Shown piece after piece: positions 9,301 to 18,664 of a stretch of 64,000 nt of DNA. Origin of the DNA: CAYPNF01 sp964411985. GTDB taxonomy: Bacteria; Verrucomicrobiota; Verrucomicrobiia; Limisphaerales; J093. A program made the position numbers and the translations under genes. The notes beneath the pieces were generated by a model that was not told where the DNA came from, searched no databases, and saw only the letters and a list, made by a program, of their open reading frames with translations. Numbering within the stretch: position 1 is the stretch's first letter; each line of letters opens with the position of its first letter. The DNA lies in contig CAYPNF010000030.1 in the NCBI GenBank assembly GCA_964411985.1, positions 40,287 through 104,286 on the forward strand. The letters are read 5' to 3'.

Positions 9301-12300
9301 ATGCACGGAAGCGAAAACCTAGGCCACCGAAGACCCTCCATCCCTGACCACGAGCTGTTAAAGCCAATCGGGCAGGGGAGCTACGGAGAGGTATGGTTGG
9401 CCCGGAATGTGATGGGTACCTTCCGTGCGGTGAAGGTGGTCTACCGGGATCGGTTTGAAAGCGACCGCCCTTACGAACGGGAGTATTCTGGCATCCAGAA
9501 GTTTGAGCCTATCTCCCGAACCCATGAGGGATTGGTAGATGTGCTTCACATGGGTCGGAACGATCGGGAGGGGTATTTTTACTATGTGATGGAGCTGGCG
9601 GATGACGCTTTGGGAAGGGAAATGGGGGATGGAAGTGTTTACGAGCCTAAGACGCTAGCCAACGAGGTGCAAAGACAGAAAAGGTTGCCCATTCGGCAAT
9701 GCCTGGAGCTGGGGATCACCCTCAGTGGGGCGTTGGAACATCTGCACGCCGGAGGTCTGGTGCACCGGGATATCAAGCCATCGAACATCATTTTCGTAAA
9801 TGGGACGGCAAAACTGGCGGACATTGGCTTGGTAGCCAGCTTCAGCGCTGCTTTCTCTTTTGTTGGCACGGAGGGATTTATCCCCCCTGAGGGACCCGGG
9901 AGCGTGCAGGCGGACATCTACAGTCTGGGAAAGGTGCTTTACGAATGCGCTACCGGGAAGGATCGCCATGACTTTCCTGCGCTGCCGACCTTGCTGGGGA
10001 CGTCGGAGGAGCAGAGTTCGTTACTGGAGTTGAACGAGGTGGTTCTCAAGGCCTGCGCCCGGGATACGGGAAAGAGGTACTCCCAGGCGGGGAAAATGCG
10101 GGAGGAGTTAGAGCTCCTGCGCGCTGGACTCTCGGTCAGCCGGGTTCGAACGTTGGAGAAGAGGCTGAAATGGTTTACCCGGGTGGCTGTGGGGTTGGGT
10201 CTGATGGTGCTTGTGGGCGGGGCTGGTTATTGGATCTATAGCGTAAACGCCCGCCTGCAAAGGGAGGTAGAGGCGCGCTCTCAGGAGGTCACGGTGCGAG
10301 TTCAGGAGGTGAAAAAGACTACTGCCGCCCTGAACCAGATACAACTGGAACAGGTTGAGGCCCTGGTCAAGGACGGCCAATTGAACGAGGCCTTGGCTGC
10401 GTTTGCAGAGGTGTTAAGGATTGATCCTAATAACAAGGTCGCGGGCAAGAGCATCGTCTCGTTGCTTACCCGAAACTCATTCAGTCTGCCAGTCAGCTTG
10501 GCCGATCCTCGAGTTCAGGGCGTCTTGGGGCGTCTGAATCCCCGTACGAATGTGATCCTAGAGGTAAACAGCAACATTGTCTCTTTGCTGGATGGTACGA
10601 CGCGGAAACCTGTCATCCCCGACATCATAGACAACCCCACAGTTACAGCATGGTTTAGCTACGATGGGTGTGAGCTTCTCACTATGGCGAATAGCCGCCC
10701 TCTACGAGTTTGGGATCCTCAAACCGGGAGATTGCTCCGTGCATACGAGGACGCTTGGCGTATTGGGTACAGTCCGCACGGAAGCTCGATTGTTGGGTAC
10801 AACTTCAAGTCTCTCCAAAAACTGACCCCTATAGGCCCATCGATTTCTCCTATAGTGAATAGCGATATTCGGATCGACAATCTGATCGCCAATACCGATA
10901 CCGCCATTGCTTGGTCCAGCGATGGTGCCGTGCGGATCTACGGGCTAGGCAACGGGAAACTCCTGGGCCAGATCTCCCCAGACCAGATTGCCGCTATCAC
11001 GGAAGGACGCACAATCCTCGAGATCGAGAACATGGATAGGAGAGGCCCGATCTTGGAGATCGATGCCAGCAAGGATGGGCGCATTCTGGCTATTCAGATA
11101 GGGCAATTTAAGATTCACCTGTGGGACATGATTACTATGAAACCACTTGGACCTCCTATAATACCTTCACCGAATGATTTCCGTTCCTTCAAGTTAGACC
11201 CTTCCGGATCGAAGCTTTTTGTGTGTGGGATTAACTCTTCCCAAGATGCAGCATGGGTGTATGACGTTCCATCAGGTCGGTTATTGTACACCGTTAAGTT
11301 TGGTGACCCAGGGGAAATATCCGGCTTTAGATTCAGCTCCGACGGGCATACCCTCTTATTGAGCTTTGAAACAGGGGTGATGCAAGTTATGAATGCAGAG
11401 ACGGGAGAGCTATTGCACCAAAGTCTTCAGCCGTTTGTTTCGCCCAAGAGGTCTCGTCTTTCCCATCTGGTGGAGTTTTCTAGTGACTCCCGTTGGTCTA
11501 AATTCCTAGTATTGGGCGATCTGCGCGTTCCGGTCGCCATCGCAGTTTCCGACCTATTACCGGGAAAGGCTTTGTCTCAGCGCTTTGCAGTTCCGGAGTT
11601 CGAGTACGGTGTTGTTAGCCCCGACGAAAACCTCCTGTTTGTTTCTACGCCGGTAATACCTGAGCGCGCTGGAGAGGTAACCCTCTGGAATCTGAAAACA
11701 AAAGAGAGAGCCTGTGCTGTCCCTTTTGAGGGCCCCAAAGACTGGAGGAGCCGTAGGGCTGGTCGGGGTGCCCACTGGAGCCGCTCCCGATTCTCGTCAG
11801 ATAGTCAGCATTTCTTTGTCAGGTGGGACTTAGGGGTTCGTATTCACAATAGCCGAACTGGACAACTTGAAACCACCGTCTCCGAAGAAGTGTTGGACCT
11901 TTGCCTCCGATCCGACGCATGGTACGCATTGGTCGCATTGGTGCAAGGGGATGCTATCCGCTTAATGGTCAAGGATCTACGTCCGGATAGCACTTTTAAG
12001 CCCTACGCACTGGCGCACGAGGGTGCAGTGAATGGGATGTTCAGTATGGACGGCCACGTCTTGGTAACGTTCTCGAAACTCAAGGACAGGATCGCTCGCA
12101 TTGTCGAGACCCAGACTGGCAAGCTAGTGCACTCAATAACGAATTTCCAGCCCTACAGCGTCGATGCGCGGCCGTTCGTGGAGTTTGGCTCCGACAACCA
12201 ATCCTTGGTGCGATCGGCGATCGGGTCGAGATACTCACCAACCTCTGTCTATGACTGGCAAGAGGGTAAGACTCGCATTACCGAACTTGTGGAGGAGCCT

Positions 12301-13038
12301 CATAACGGAACTGTGGTGCTTCAGGCGGTGTCCCAAAAGGCTCCGGTGTGTCTGATCGAGGACAAGAAGGGGAATATGCAAATGTGGAATCTAACGACAG
12401 GAAACCGCATGGGACCAAGTATTCCACTCTATGGACCCAAGAGTGGGCGTTCTTTCCTATCCGATGGGCAACATCTCCTCCTGAGCAGCATGAATAAGAT
12501 AATAGGCCCTGATGAAGAGCCTTTTGACCCGAACCGCCCAGGCAACAGCGTTATCTGGGATATCGAGTCCCTACACCCGGTGGGGTGGGGGTACCCGCGC
12601 TTTCTGGGAACTGTTCCTTTTAGGAATTGGGTTCCAGGCATACTCGCCAGCAATGTGATAGAGGTGTGCGAACTGGTCCTTCCTGGCGGGAACCCCGCCA
12701 CGTGGTTGGTTGACTTGGCCGAGGCGGTTTCGGGTCTTTCCCGCCAAGGCGATAAACTAACGCAGGTTCCCTGGCAGACCCGATTGGATACTCTTGAAAA
12801 GTGCCGACAGATAAAGGGTGAGGATGATTATTCGCAGTGGGTGAAGTGGTTCCTAGCCGACCGTGCCACTAGAACCATTTCGCCCAAGGCCACCATGACG
12901 GTGCCTCAATACGTGCAGATGTGCATCGAGGAAAACACCGTGCAAAGCCTGCACGAAGCACTTTCCCTTTCGCCTGCGAATCCTATCGCCTTGGCCAAAC
13001 TCAAGGCTCTGGAGAAGGCTGAGACTGCCATGCCCTAA
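9301..13038 (+). CDS. Paralogous membrane Ser/Thr kinase with WD40-like ectodomain
   Basis: This 1245-residue kinase is a tandem copy of the preceding gene, separated from it by 11 bp. The kinase domain is nearly identical, with IGQGSYGEV, AVKVV, HRDIKPSN and the same DIG variant in place of DFG. The transmembrane helix is at about 293-313 (VAVGLGLMVLVGGAGYWIY). A coiled segment rich in Glu, Val and Gln follows, then a TPR-like stretch and a propeller-like C-terminal half that differs greatly from its neighbour. The last 100 residues are conserved again (CRQIKGEDDYSQWVKWFLAD and MTVPQY). The pattern of conserved ends with a variable middle suggests the ectodomain is the part that changes specificity. 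It is probably co-transcribed with the sigma factor and the first kinase. Confidence 0.9.
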   Translation: MHGSENLGHRRPSIPDHELLKPIGQGSYGEVWLARNVMGTFRAVKVVYRDRFESDRPYEREYSGIQKFEPISRTHEGLVDVLHMGRNDREGYFYYVMELADDALGREMGDGSVYEPKTLANEVQRQKRLPIRQCLELGITLSGALEHLHAGGLVHRDIKPSNIIFVNGTAKLADIGLVASFSAAFSFVGTEGFIPPEGPGSVQADIYSLGKVLYECATGKDRHDFPALPTLLGTSEEQSSLLELNEVVLKACARDTGKRYSQAGKMREELELLRAGLSVSRVRTLEKRLKWFTRVAVGLGLMVLVGGAGYWIYSVNARLQREVEARSQEVTVRVQEVKKTTAALNQIQLEQVEALVKDGQLNEALAAFAEVLRIDPNNKVAGKSIVSLLTRNSFSLPVSLADPRVQGVLGRLNPRTNVILEVNSNIVSLLDGTTRKPVIPDIIDNPTVTAWFSYDGCELLTMANSRPLRVWDPQTGRLLRAYEDAWRIGYSPHGSSIVGYNFKSLQKLTPIGPSISPIVNSDIRIDNLIANTDTAIAWSSDGAVRIYGLGNGKLLGQISPDQIAAITEGRTILEIENMDRRGPILEIDASKDGRILAIQIGQFKIHLWDMITMKPLGPPIIPSPNDFRSFKLDPSGSKLFVCGINSSQDAAWVYDVPSGRLLYTVKFGDPGEISGFRFSSDGHTLLLSFETGVMQVMNAETGELLHQSLQPFVSPKRSRLSHLVEFSSDSRWSKFLVLGDLRVPVAIAVSDLLPGKALSQRFAVPEFEYGVVSPDENLLFVSTPVIPERAGEVTLWNLKTKERACAVPFEGPKDWRSRRAGRGAHWSRSRFSSDSQHFFVRWDLGVRIHNSRTGQLETTVSEEVLDLCLRSDAWYALVALVQGDAIRLMVKDLRPDSTFKPYALAHEGAVNGMFSMDGHVLVTFSKLKDRIARIVETQTGKLVHSITNFQPYSVDARPFVEFGSDNQSLVRSAIGSRYSPTSVYDWQEGKTRITELVEEPHNGTVVLQAVSQKAPVCLIEDKKGNMQMWNLTTGNRMGPSIPLYGPKSGRSFLSDGQHLLLSSMNKIIGPDEEPFDPNRPGNSVIWDIESLHPVGWGYPRFLGTVPFRNWVPGILASNVIEVCELVLPGGNPATWLVDLAEAVSGLSRQGDKLTQVPWQTRLDTLEKCRQIKGEDDYSQWVKWFLADRATRTISPKATMTVPQYVQMCIEENTVQSLHEALSLSPANPIALAKLKALEKAETAMP

Positions 13039-13049
13039 AGATCTACGAC

Positions 13050-13230
13050 ATGACCGAAGTTGAAAACCGAGGTCACCGCAAGCCCTCTATCTCCGACCAC
13101 GATCTGTTAAAGCCGATCGGGCAGGGGAGCTACGGGGAGGTGTGGTTAGCCCGGAATGTCATGGGGACCTTCCGAGCCGTGAAGGTGGTCTTACCGCGAC
13201 CTGTTTGAGAGTGATCGACCTTAGGAGGCG
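13050..13230 (+). pseudogene. Decapitated third copy of the tandem kinase
   Basis: Eleven bases after the stop of the second kinase, a third copy begins at an ATG in exactly the position used by the second copy. It keeps the N-terminal segment through GQGSYGEVWLARNVMGTF and the ATP-binding AVKVV. A single extra T (GTGGTCTTACC against GTGGTCTACC in the intact copies) then shifts the frame and brings a TGA at 13206-13208 after 52 codons. Homology continues for about 20 bases in another frame and is lost near 13235. The rest of the kinase has been deleted and replaced by the region leading to the histidine kinase. Confidence 0.85.
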
Positions 13231-13330
13231 AAGTAGCTTTCTGAACCTTCTGCCTATCAGGGTTCTTACGTCAGTGTAGAAAGTCGCCGGATTTGTGAAA
13301 GACGCTCCTCCTGCCAGCGAATAACAGAGT

Positions 13331-14968
13331 GTGGAGAATGTATCGCAGAGGAAAGACGGTTCCCTGATCAAGTTGGTTCAGGAGAAGGACGAGTTATGCC
13401 AAGCGCGGCACGAGACAGAAAAGCTCTTGGCACATTATCGCGAGTGGTTTTACCACGCCCCAGTGGGGCTCCTTACGGTCGATGCCGAGGGAGGTGTCGT
13501 GGAGGCCAACTGTGCCGCCGCGGCTCTTCTACAGGAGAATCGTGAAAGTCTCGTTGGGAAATCGCTCCTGCTCCGGCTCACCCCCGCTTGCCACGATCTC
13601 TATTGCGGCAGAATTCAGCTGGCCCGTGCCACTGGACAGCGACAAGAATGCGAGGTTCAGATTTCAGAGGAGGAGTCCTGGGTCCAGCTGGAAATTGCCT
13701 GTCGCCCGTCTGGGGATGGAGCATGTGTGTGCCAGGTGGCCCTCCTGGATGTTAGTGAGCGTCGACGGGAGGAGGCGGCAAGGGCAGCTGTGGAAGCTCA
13801 AGCCTGGAAGCTTCAGAAGGCAGAAAGCCTGGGCCGAATGGCTGGTGCCATAGCTCACCACTTCAACAACCAACTCGCAGCGGTGATGATGAGCCTGGAC
13901 CTGGCCATGGTTGCTCAAAGTGGGGATTTGTCGGAGCATCTGAGCGAGGCCATGCAGGGAACCCTGAAGGCGGCCGAAGTGAGCACACTCATGCTGACTT
14001 ACCTGGGGCAGGTCTCCGGCGAGCGTGAGGTAGTGGATCTCTCGGACATTTGTAGCCGGACTCGCCCGTTTTTGGAAGCGAGCCTACCCCAGAACGTGGT
14101 CCTGGAAACCGACTTGCCCACTCCAGCCGTACCTGTGGAAGCGAACACCAAACAGGTCCGACAGATTCTGAGCAATCTGGTAGCCAATGCTTGCGAAGCC
14201 CTCCAGGAGGGGGGAGGTACCATCCGACTGTGCGTCAAAGCTGTTCCCGCGCGGGAAATCCCCACTGCCCAGCGATTTCCCATCAAATGGCACCCACAGG
14301 AGGATACGTACGCATGCCTGGAGGTGAGCGACAATGGTTGTGGTATTGCCTCCGACGACTTGGAAAGAGTGTTTGATCCCTTCTTCTCGCGTAAATCCCC
14401 GAGTCGAGGGTTAGGGTTAGCGGTTGCTTTGGGGGTGGTGCGTGCTCATGGCGGAGCCTTTACGGTGACCAGTGAGTGGGGCAAAGGCAGCACCTTCCGT
14501 GTCTGGTTCCCTCTTGCCAGGGAGACGGTTCTTAGCAAGTCCCAGCGGGAGACGTTCAACCCGCAGCCGACGGTGGGCGGCACGGTTCTTTTGGTGGATG
14601 ATTCGCCGGCGCTGCGCAGAGTGGGGAGCAAACTCCTGGTGAGCATGGGGTATGCGGTACTGGAGGCTCGGGAGGGGGTTGAGGCTGTGGAGATGTTCCG
14701 CCGCTATCGCGAAGAGATTCGGTTGGTTCTCTGCGACCTGACCATGCCCCGAATGGATGGATGGCAGACGTTGGCGGCCTTGCGTCAGCTAGCTCCCGGT
14801 ATTGCGGTCATCCTATCCAGTGGATACGAGGAGGCGGAGGTGATGGCCAATAACCATCCTGAGAGACCCAATGTCTTCCTACGCAAACCCTTTATGGCTC
14901 AGGAACTCCGGGCTGCCATCACGAAGGCCTTGAACCCAAAGCTCTGCATTTCAGGAAACCAAATCTAG
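13331..14968 (+). CDS. Hybrid sensor histidine kinase (PAS-HisKA-HATPase-REC)
   Basis: The 545-residue protein starts with a short coiled coil and a PAS domain (about 45-155, containing FYHAPVGLLTVDAEGGVVEA). The phospho-acceptor box reads GAIAHHFNNQLAAVMM (His about 175). The ATPase domain carries the N box NLVANACEAL, the G1 box DNGCGI and the G2 box SRGLGLAVALG. A receiver domain closes the protein, with an acidic pocket in LLVDDSPAL and the acceptor Asp in LCDLTMPRMDG (about 470). There is no transmembrane segment, so it senses a cytoplasmic signal. The start codon is GTG. No DNA-binding response regulator is adjacent. The gene lies just behind the truncated third kinase, so its promoter region was probably rearranged. 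Confidence 0.88.
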   Translation: MENVSQRKDGSLIKLVQEKDELCQARHETEKLLAHYREWFYHAPVGLLTVDAEGGVVEANCAAAALLQENRESLVGKSLLLRLTPACHDLYCGRIQLARATGQRQECEVQISEEESWVQLEIACRPSGDGACVCQVALLDVSERRREEAARAAVEAQAWKLQKAESLGRMAGAIAHHFNNQLAAVMMSLDLAMVAQSGDLSEHLSEAMQGTLKAAEVSTLMLTYLGQVSGEREVVDLSDICSRTRPFLEASLPQNVVLETDLPTPAVPVEANTKQVRQILSNLVANACEALQEGGGTIRLCVKAVPAREIPTAQRFPIKWHPQEDTYACLEVSDNGCGIASDDLERVFDPFFSRKSPSRGLGLAVALGVVRAHGGAFTVTSEWGKGSTFRVWFPLARETVLSKSQRETFNPQPTVGGTVLLVDDSPALRRVGSKLLVSMGYAVLEAREGVEAVEMFRRYREEIRLVLCDLTMPRMDGWQTLAALRQLAPGIAVILSSGYEEAEVMANNHPERPNVFLRKPFMAQELRAAITKALNPKLCISGNQI

Positions 14969-15004
14969 AGAAATGACACACGCGCAAATTCAATTGCGCC
15001 TGAA

Positions 15005-15024
15005 TGTGGTCAAGGATGACCACA
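15005..15024 (+). terminator. 8-bp stem-loop after the histidine kinase
   Basis: TGTGGTCA and TGACCACA form a perfect 8-bp stem with an AGGA loop, 36 bases after the histidine-kinase stop. No T-run follows, so it is not a textbook intrinsic terminator; it could be an mRNA end-stabilising hairpin or an operator. A 62-codon ORF runs through it (14973-15161), which makes that ORF doubtful. Confidence 0.4.
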
Positions 15025-15375
15025 CACGCAGCCACAACCTAAGCCTCAACTTATACCAGGTCCTGCGGCCTGGCACCCTTGTCTCCACCGCTTCCGACGA
15101 GAGGATCGTCTATCGTCCTTGGCCGGCAACGAAGGGATCAAAGGTGCCCAAGAGGCGCTGAAGAGGAGGTGGGTTGATCTGCCGTCTCTTTGGCCCTTTG
15201 CAGATGATGGTGGCCGTTGCAGAAACAGAAGGTTCGTCTCTGGTTAGGTGTGAGTTGGTAGCGACAGTGCTCGTCGCTCGATAGCGCGGCCCTTCCTGCG
15301 ATTCACGGTCGAGGTGAGGATCGCGTGAACTTGGTTCCACTTACCGAGTATTTCCCACCATGACAAGAGTCCTTG
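15025..15375. other. Gap between convergent operons
   Basis: About 350 bases separate the plus-strand histidine kinase from the end of the minus-strand kinase operon. The region is where transcription from both sides should end. I see no supported gene in it. Confidence 0.4.
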
Positions 15376-18075
15376 TCAGTAGACGTACCTTTGCGGTGGC
15401 CTCAGTTGCAGGACGAGGAGTTCTCTGGCGAGCACGTAGATGTAGCAAGGCCTTCCCTTTGGCCCTTGGGCCACTTGAAGGTTCAGCTGTGTCGTAACTG
15501 CCCACTTGGGCGCGACGAGGTGGGAGGCGATCTTTCGAAGCTCTTGGTCTAGGACGAAGACCTGGTTGTCGTAATCGTATGCCACGTTCTCTTCGCCGGC
15601 GGGATCCCCCGGGTTCTTCCCGGAAATCCACTCCTGCTGAAAGCTGCTGAAGAGGAGTTCGTTCTGGTGGTCGCCATCCAAATCCGCTACAGCACCTAAG
15701 CGCAGGTAGACAATGTCGTGTTTCTTCTCGACTACCTGGACAAGGTTTCTGAGCCGCAAGTCAGCGTCCAGAACGTGCAGCCTGCCCTCCGTATCGGTGA
15801 GGTAGATCTCCGGCATCCCGTCCTGGTCCAAATCCCCGCCGAGACAGCTGTGAACGCCGGCACCCGCATCGTACCTTGCGGTCTCGTGACCCTCCGCATC
15901 CAAGTGGACGACGATCCCAACATTCGTCTTTTCCGGATTGTGAACGGCCCACTTTACCACAGCATAGATCCTCGAGGCCTTGTTTCCCTTCGAGGAGAGT
16001 ACGAGGGGACTGACACCAGCAGGTGCCTCCCCAAGGGAACGCGCGAAGAGCAGTCGGCCGTCGTGCCTGATGGCGAATAAGTATGCGTGGTTGTCATCGG
16101 TTCCATCCGGCCCGCGAGCGTCGTTTCCGACAGCGCGCGCGCCCGCCAGAATCTCTTCCAGGCCGTCGCCGTCAACGTCTGCGCAGGCTAGGTTGGAAGA
16201 TTCACCGACCCCGGCAATGGGATGGGGACCAAAAAGGTACTGCCATCGCATTTCGCCCGCCTCAAGACTGAAGCAGGCCAGGCCGCGGGGTGATTTACCG
16301 AAGCCCGTCCCCAGGAAGGCCAGCAAATCTCTTTTACCGTCTTGCCGAAGGTCGACCACTGCCTGGGCCCTGATCAGACTGCGATCCTCAAAACCGTTCG
16401 GGAGCCGTGTGACGCTTCCCTGCGCGTTGAAACGCTGCAGCGGCATCGGAAAGTTATTCAGAATGGCGATGGCAAGGTTGGTCCCGCTGGTCCAATTTAC
16501 GAGCATCTGGTCCTCTTTGCGGCCCAGCACGTTGGTAACCATACTGAGACTCACATTCGCGGCGTCCGGATCGGGAACACGCCAGGTCTTGAGGATTTCT
16601 CCTAGGGGAGAGACCACCAGCACCTCGCCCTTGGAGGCTAGAAAGACGTCAGGCTCATCGGTGCCGCGCAGGTTACCCGGGATCGCTTCCTGCCATGTCC
16701 AGACTCCCGGTACGCTGACTCTATGAATGACCTCTAGTACTGGTCCCGCGCTGCCGACCGCATGGGGAGTTGTCGCGTTTGTTCCCAAAACCCTGCTGTC
16801 ATGCCTGGGCTCAGAGCCATTGCGGCCGGAGAAGGTCCAAGCCAGCCAACTCAGCACCGCCGCCAGGCTGATCAGCGACACCACCAAGCCGAGTGCTCGA
16901 CGGTGTCCGTGCAATTTCACTCCTCCCCGGTTCGGATCCCCACCCCGCCCGTGCGGTCCGAGCGGAAAAAAGCCTTTGGCTACCCGGTCCAAGTCATCGA
17001 CCACGTCGGCGATCTGTGCATAGCGAAACCGAAGTTCGCGGGCCATAGCCCCCTCACAGACCTTAACTAGCGCCTCAGGTGCAGTGGATTCCCGTTCAAG
17101 GATTGGGGCTGGGGGGCCAGCTAGGATCTTGGCAACGATCGCTTCTTTTGTGTCACCGACGTAAGGCGGGCTTCCAGTCAGCATTTCGTACAGCAGGGCT
17201 CCGAACGAGTAGATGTCGCTGCGTGTATCTTCGGCCTGCCCGGCCGCTGACACAGGGGACATGTACGGGGCCGTGCCTTCCCGTTGCGCACGCCTCACAT
17301 CGATTAAAGTGTCGTTGAAGATCGACCGGGCGAGACCAAAATCAGTCAGGAGCGCTTTGCCGCTGCCATCAACCAGGATATTCCCAGGCTTCAGGTCCCT
17401 GTGCACGATTCCTCGTGCATGGGCCTCTTGAAGGGCAGAGGCGATCTGGCTTGCTATCCTCAGAGTCATTGGGGGAGGCAGACATCTCCCCTCGGATAGA
17501 AACCGGGCCAGGCTGCCTTGCTCAAAGTACGGGATTACGAAATAGGGCCGCTTTGGGTCAGGCGAAACCGCGAGCACCTTGACGACGTTGGGATGGTCCA
17601 GTTGCTGCATGTATCTGGCTTCCCGAAGGAAATACCTCACCGCCCGGGGATCAGCCGCTAATTCAGCCTTCAGGACTTTGACTGCCACCAGTGGCTCCTC
17701 ATTCTTCCGTTCGATGGGAAGCGTCGTCGCCACGCTATCCGTTGGCGGGTGCAAACCAATGGCCGTCGATCCTTCCAAATGGGGTGCCTCGTGGGCCTGG
17801 GGCGTTTCTGGGGAAGTGGAGGATTTGCATTTGCGCGCCAGGAACACGATCCCCATTCCGCCTGCGCCTATGACCCGCAGAACCTCGTAATCGTCAATTC
17901 TCCCAAGCAACAATGGGTGCGAGGCTGGCTCCAGGAGAGCCCGTTGAAGCATCTCCTCGGTGGAATCCCTGAATCCGGAGTCCGGTGGTAAGCTTGCCAT
18001 ACCGGTTGCGTTCGACTGTGCGCTCAACTCTTCCGAGGTCGCCGCAATTGTGGGACAAGGGTGGCCATCGAGCAA
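15376..18075 (-). CDS. Membrane Ser/Thr protein kinase with FG-GAP/VCBS-like ectodomain
   Basis: The 899-residue product has a canonical kinase domain (about 60-350): glycine loop IGAGGMGIV, the Lys in VAVKVLKAEL after a roughly 45-residue insert, catalytic loop HRDLKPGN, metal motif DFGLA and the APE-equivalent APYMSP. A transmembrane helix follows at about 390-412 (LGLVVSLISLAAVLSWLAW). The exported C-terminal half contains FG-GAP/VCBS-type calcium-loop repeats such as DVDGDGLEE, DLDQDGMPE and DLDGDHQNE, expected to form a beta-propeller. The kinase differs clearly from the tandem pair upstream. It lies last in a minus-strand operon behind a sigma-like factor and an unknown protein, so it belongs to a second sigma/kinase signalling module. 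Confidence 0.92.
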   Translation of the reverse strand: MLDGHPCPTIAATSEELSAQSNATGMASLPPDSGFRDSTEEMLQRALLEPASHPLLLGRIDDYEVLRVIGAGGMGIVFLARKCKSSTSPETPQAHEAPHLEGSTAIGLHPPTDSVATTLPIERKNEEPLVAVKVLKAELAADPRAVRYFLREARYMQQLDHPNVVKVLAVSPDPKRPYFVIPYFEQGSLARFLSEGRCLPPPMTLRIASQIASALQEAHARGIVHRDLKPGNILVDGSGKALLTDFGLARSIFNDTLIDVRRAQREGTAPYMSPVSAAGQAEDTRSDIYSFGALLYEMLTGSPPYVGDTKEAIVAKILAGPPAPILERESTAPEALVKVCEGAMARELRFRYAQIADVVDDLDRVAKGFFPLGPHGRGGDPNRGGVKLHGHRRALGLVVSLISLAAVLSWLAWTFSGRNGSEPRHDSRVLGTNATTPHAVGSAGPVLEVIHRVSVPGVWTWQEAIPGNLRGTDEPDVFLASKGEVLVVSPLGEILKTWRVPDPDAANVSLSMVTNVLGRKEDQMLVNWTSGTNLAIAILNNFPMPLQRFNAQGSVTRLPNGFEDRSLIRAQAVVDLRQDGKRDLLAFLGTGFGKSPRGLACFSLEAGEMRWQYLFGPHPIAGVGESSNLACADVDGDGLEEILAGARAVGNDARGPDGTDDNHAYLFAIRHDGRLLFARSLGEAPAGVSPLVLSSKGNKASRIYAVVKWAVHNPEKTNVGIVVHLDAEGHETARYDAGAGVHSCLGGDLDQDGMPEIYLTDTEGRLHVLDADLRLRNLVQVVEKKHDIVYLRLGAVADLDGDHQNELLFSSFQQEWISGKNPGDPAGEENVAYDYDNQVFVLDQELRKIASHLVAPKWAVTTQLNLQVAQGPKGRPCYIYVLARELLVLQLRPPQRYVY

Positions 18076-18120
18076 GCAGATTTGGGGGATTCCTCCATGG
18101 GGTTCTGGTCCTTTCGCGCC

Positions 18121-18657
18121 TCAGCCCCCATCAACCGTTGGCGGATCGAGTTGGGATGTTGCCTCCCGCAACAGCTCCTTGGTTCCTGGATCCACCCACT
18201 CTCGCTCCTGAGCCCAGGCAACCCCTTCGCCTAGCTGGCGGTCGCTCAGATGGCTGATCCGCATTCCACAACGTACCCGGGCCACGGCAATGCTTAGGAA
18301 ATAGAGCACTCCCGCCACCTCGCTTGGCAAGGGACTGTCTGCTTTGCTCCTATTCATCTTGGCGTACTCCTTCACCAAACGCAGCATCTGCAAGGGCGGT
18401 TTCGGGTGGTGGAATAGCTCCGAGAGATTCTGGATCCCAAGGACCTCCAGTTCGTTGATCAACCCCAGCCAAGGGGTGAGCGAGGATTCCAGCCCATAGA
18501 GGTCCAGCCGGAGCGGGGCAGCCAGTTGGTGCGAAAGGATCGGACCATAGTCCGGTTCCCGCCAGACGGGCCGCTCCGCTCCCTCCAGGAGCCTCTTCCA
18601 TTTGCCTGGTCCAACAGTACCCTCGCTCGGCCTTCCCGATGGCTCGTCGGTTCTCAC
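18121..18657 (-). CDS. Hypothetical protein of the sigma/kinase operon
   Basis: This 178-residue protein lies 7 bases after the sigma-like gene and 45 bases before the kinase gene, all on the minus strand. It has no signal peptide or clear membrane helix, although LYFLSIAVARVRCGMRI is mildly hydrophobic. A short helical segment (LGLINELEVLGIQNLSEL) resembles a nucleic-acid-binding or helical-hairpin element found in other proteins, but I do not assign it. I do not recognise the family. Its position between sigma factor and kinase parallels the 64-residue ORF in the first module and makes a regulatory link plausible. Confidence 0.7.
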   Translation of the reverse strand: MRTDEPSGRPSEGTVGPGKWKRLLEGAERPVWREPDYGPILSHQLAAPLRLDLYGLESSLTPWLGLINELEVLGIQNLSELFHHPKPPLQMLRLVKEYAKMNRSKADSPLPSEVAGVLYFLSIAVARVRCGMRISHLSDRQLGEGVAWAQEREWVDPGTKELLREATSQLDPPTVDGG

Positions 18658-18664
18658 ACCCTAT

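Noticed and set aside
14973..15161. 62-codon ORF just after the histidine kinase
   Set aside because: A strong 8-bp hairpin lies inside its first codons, it has no recognisable motif, and it sits where the operon should end.
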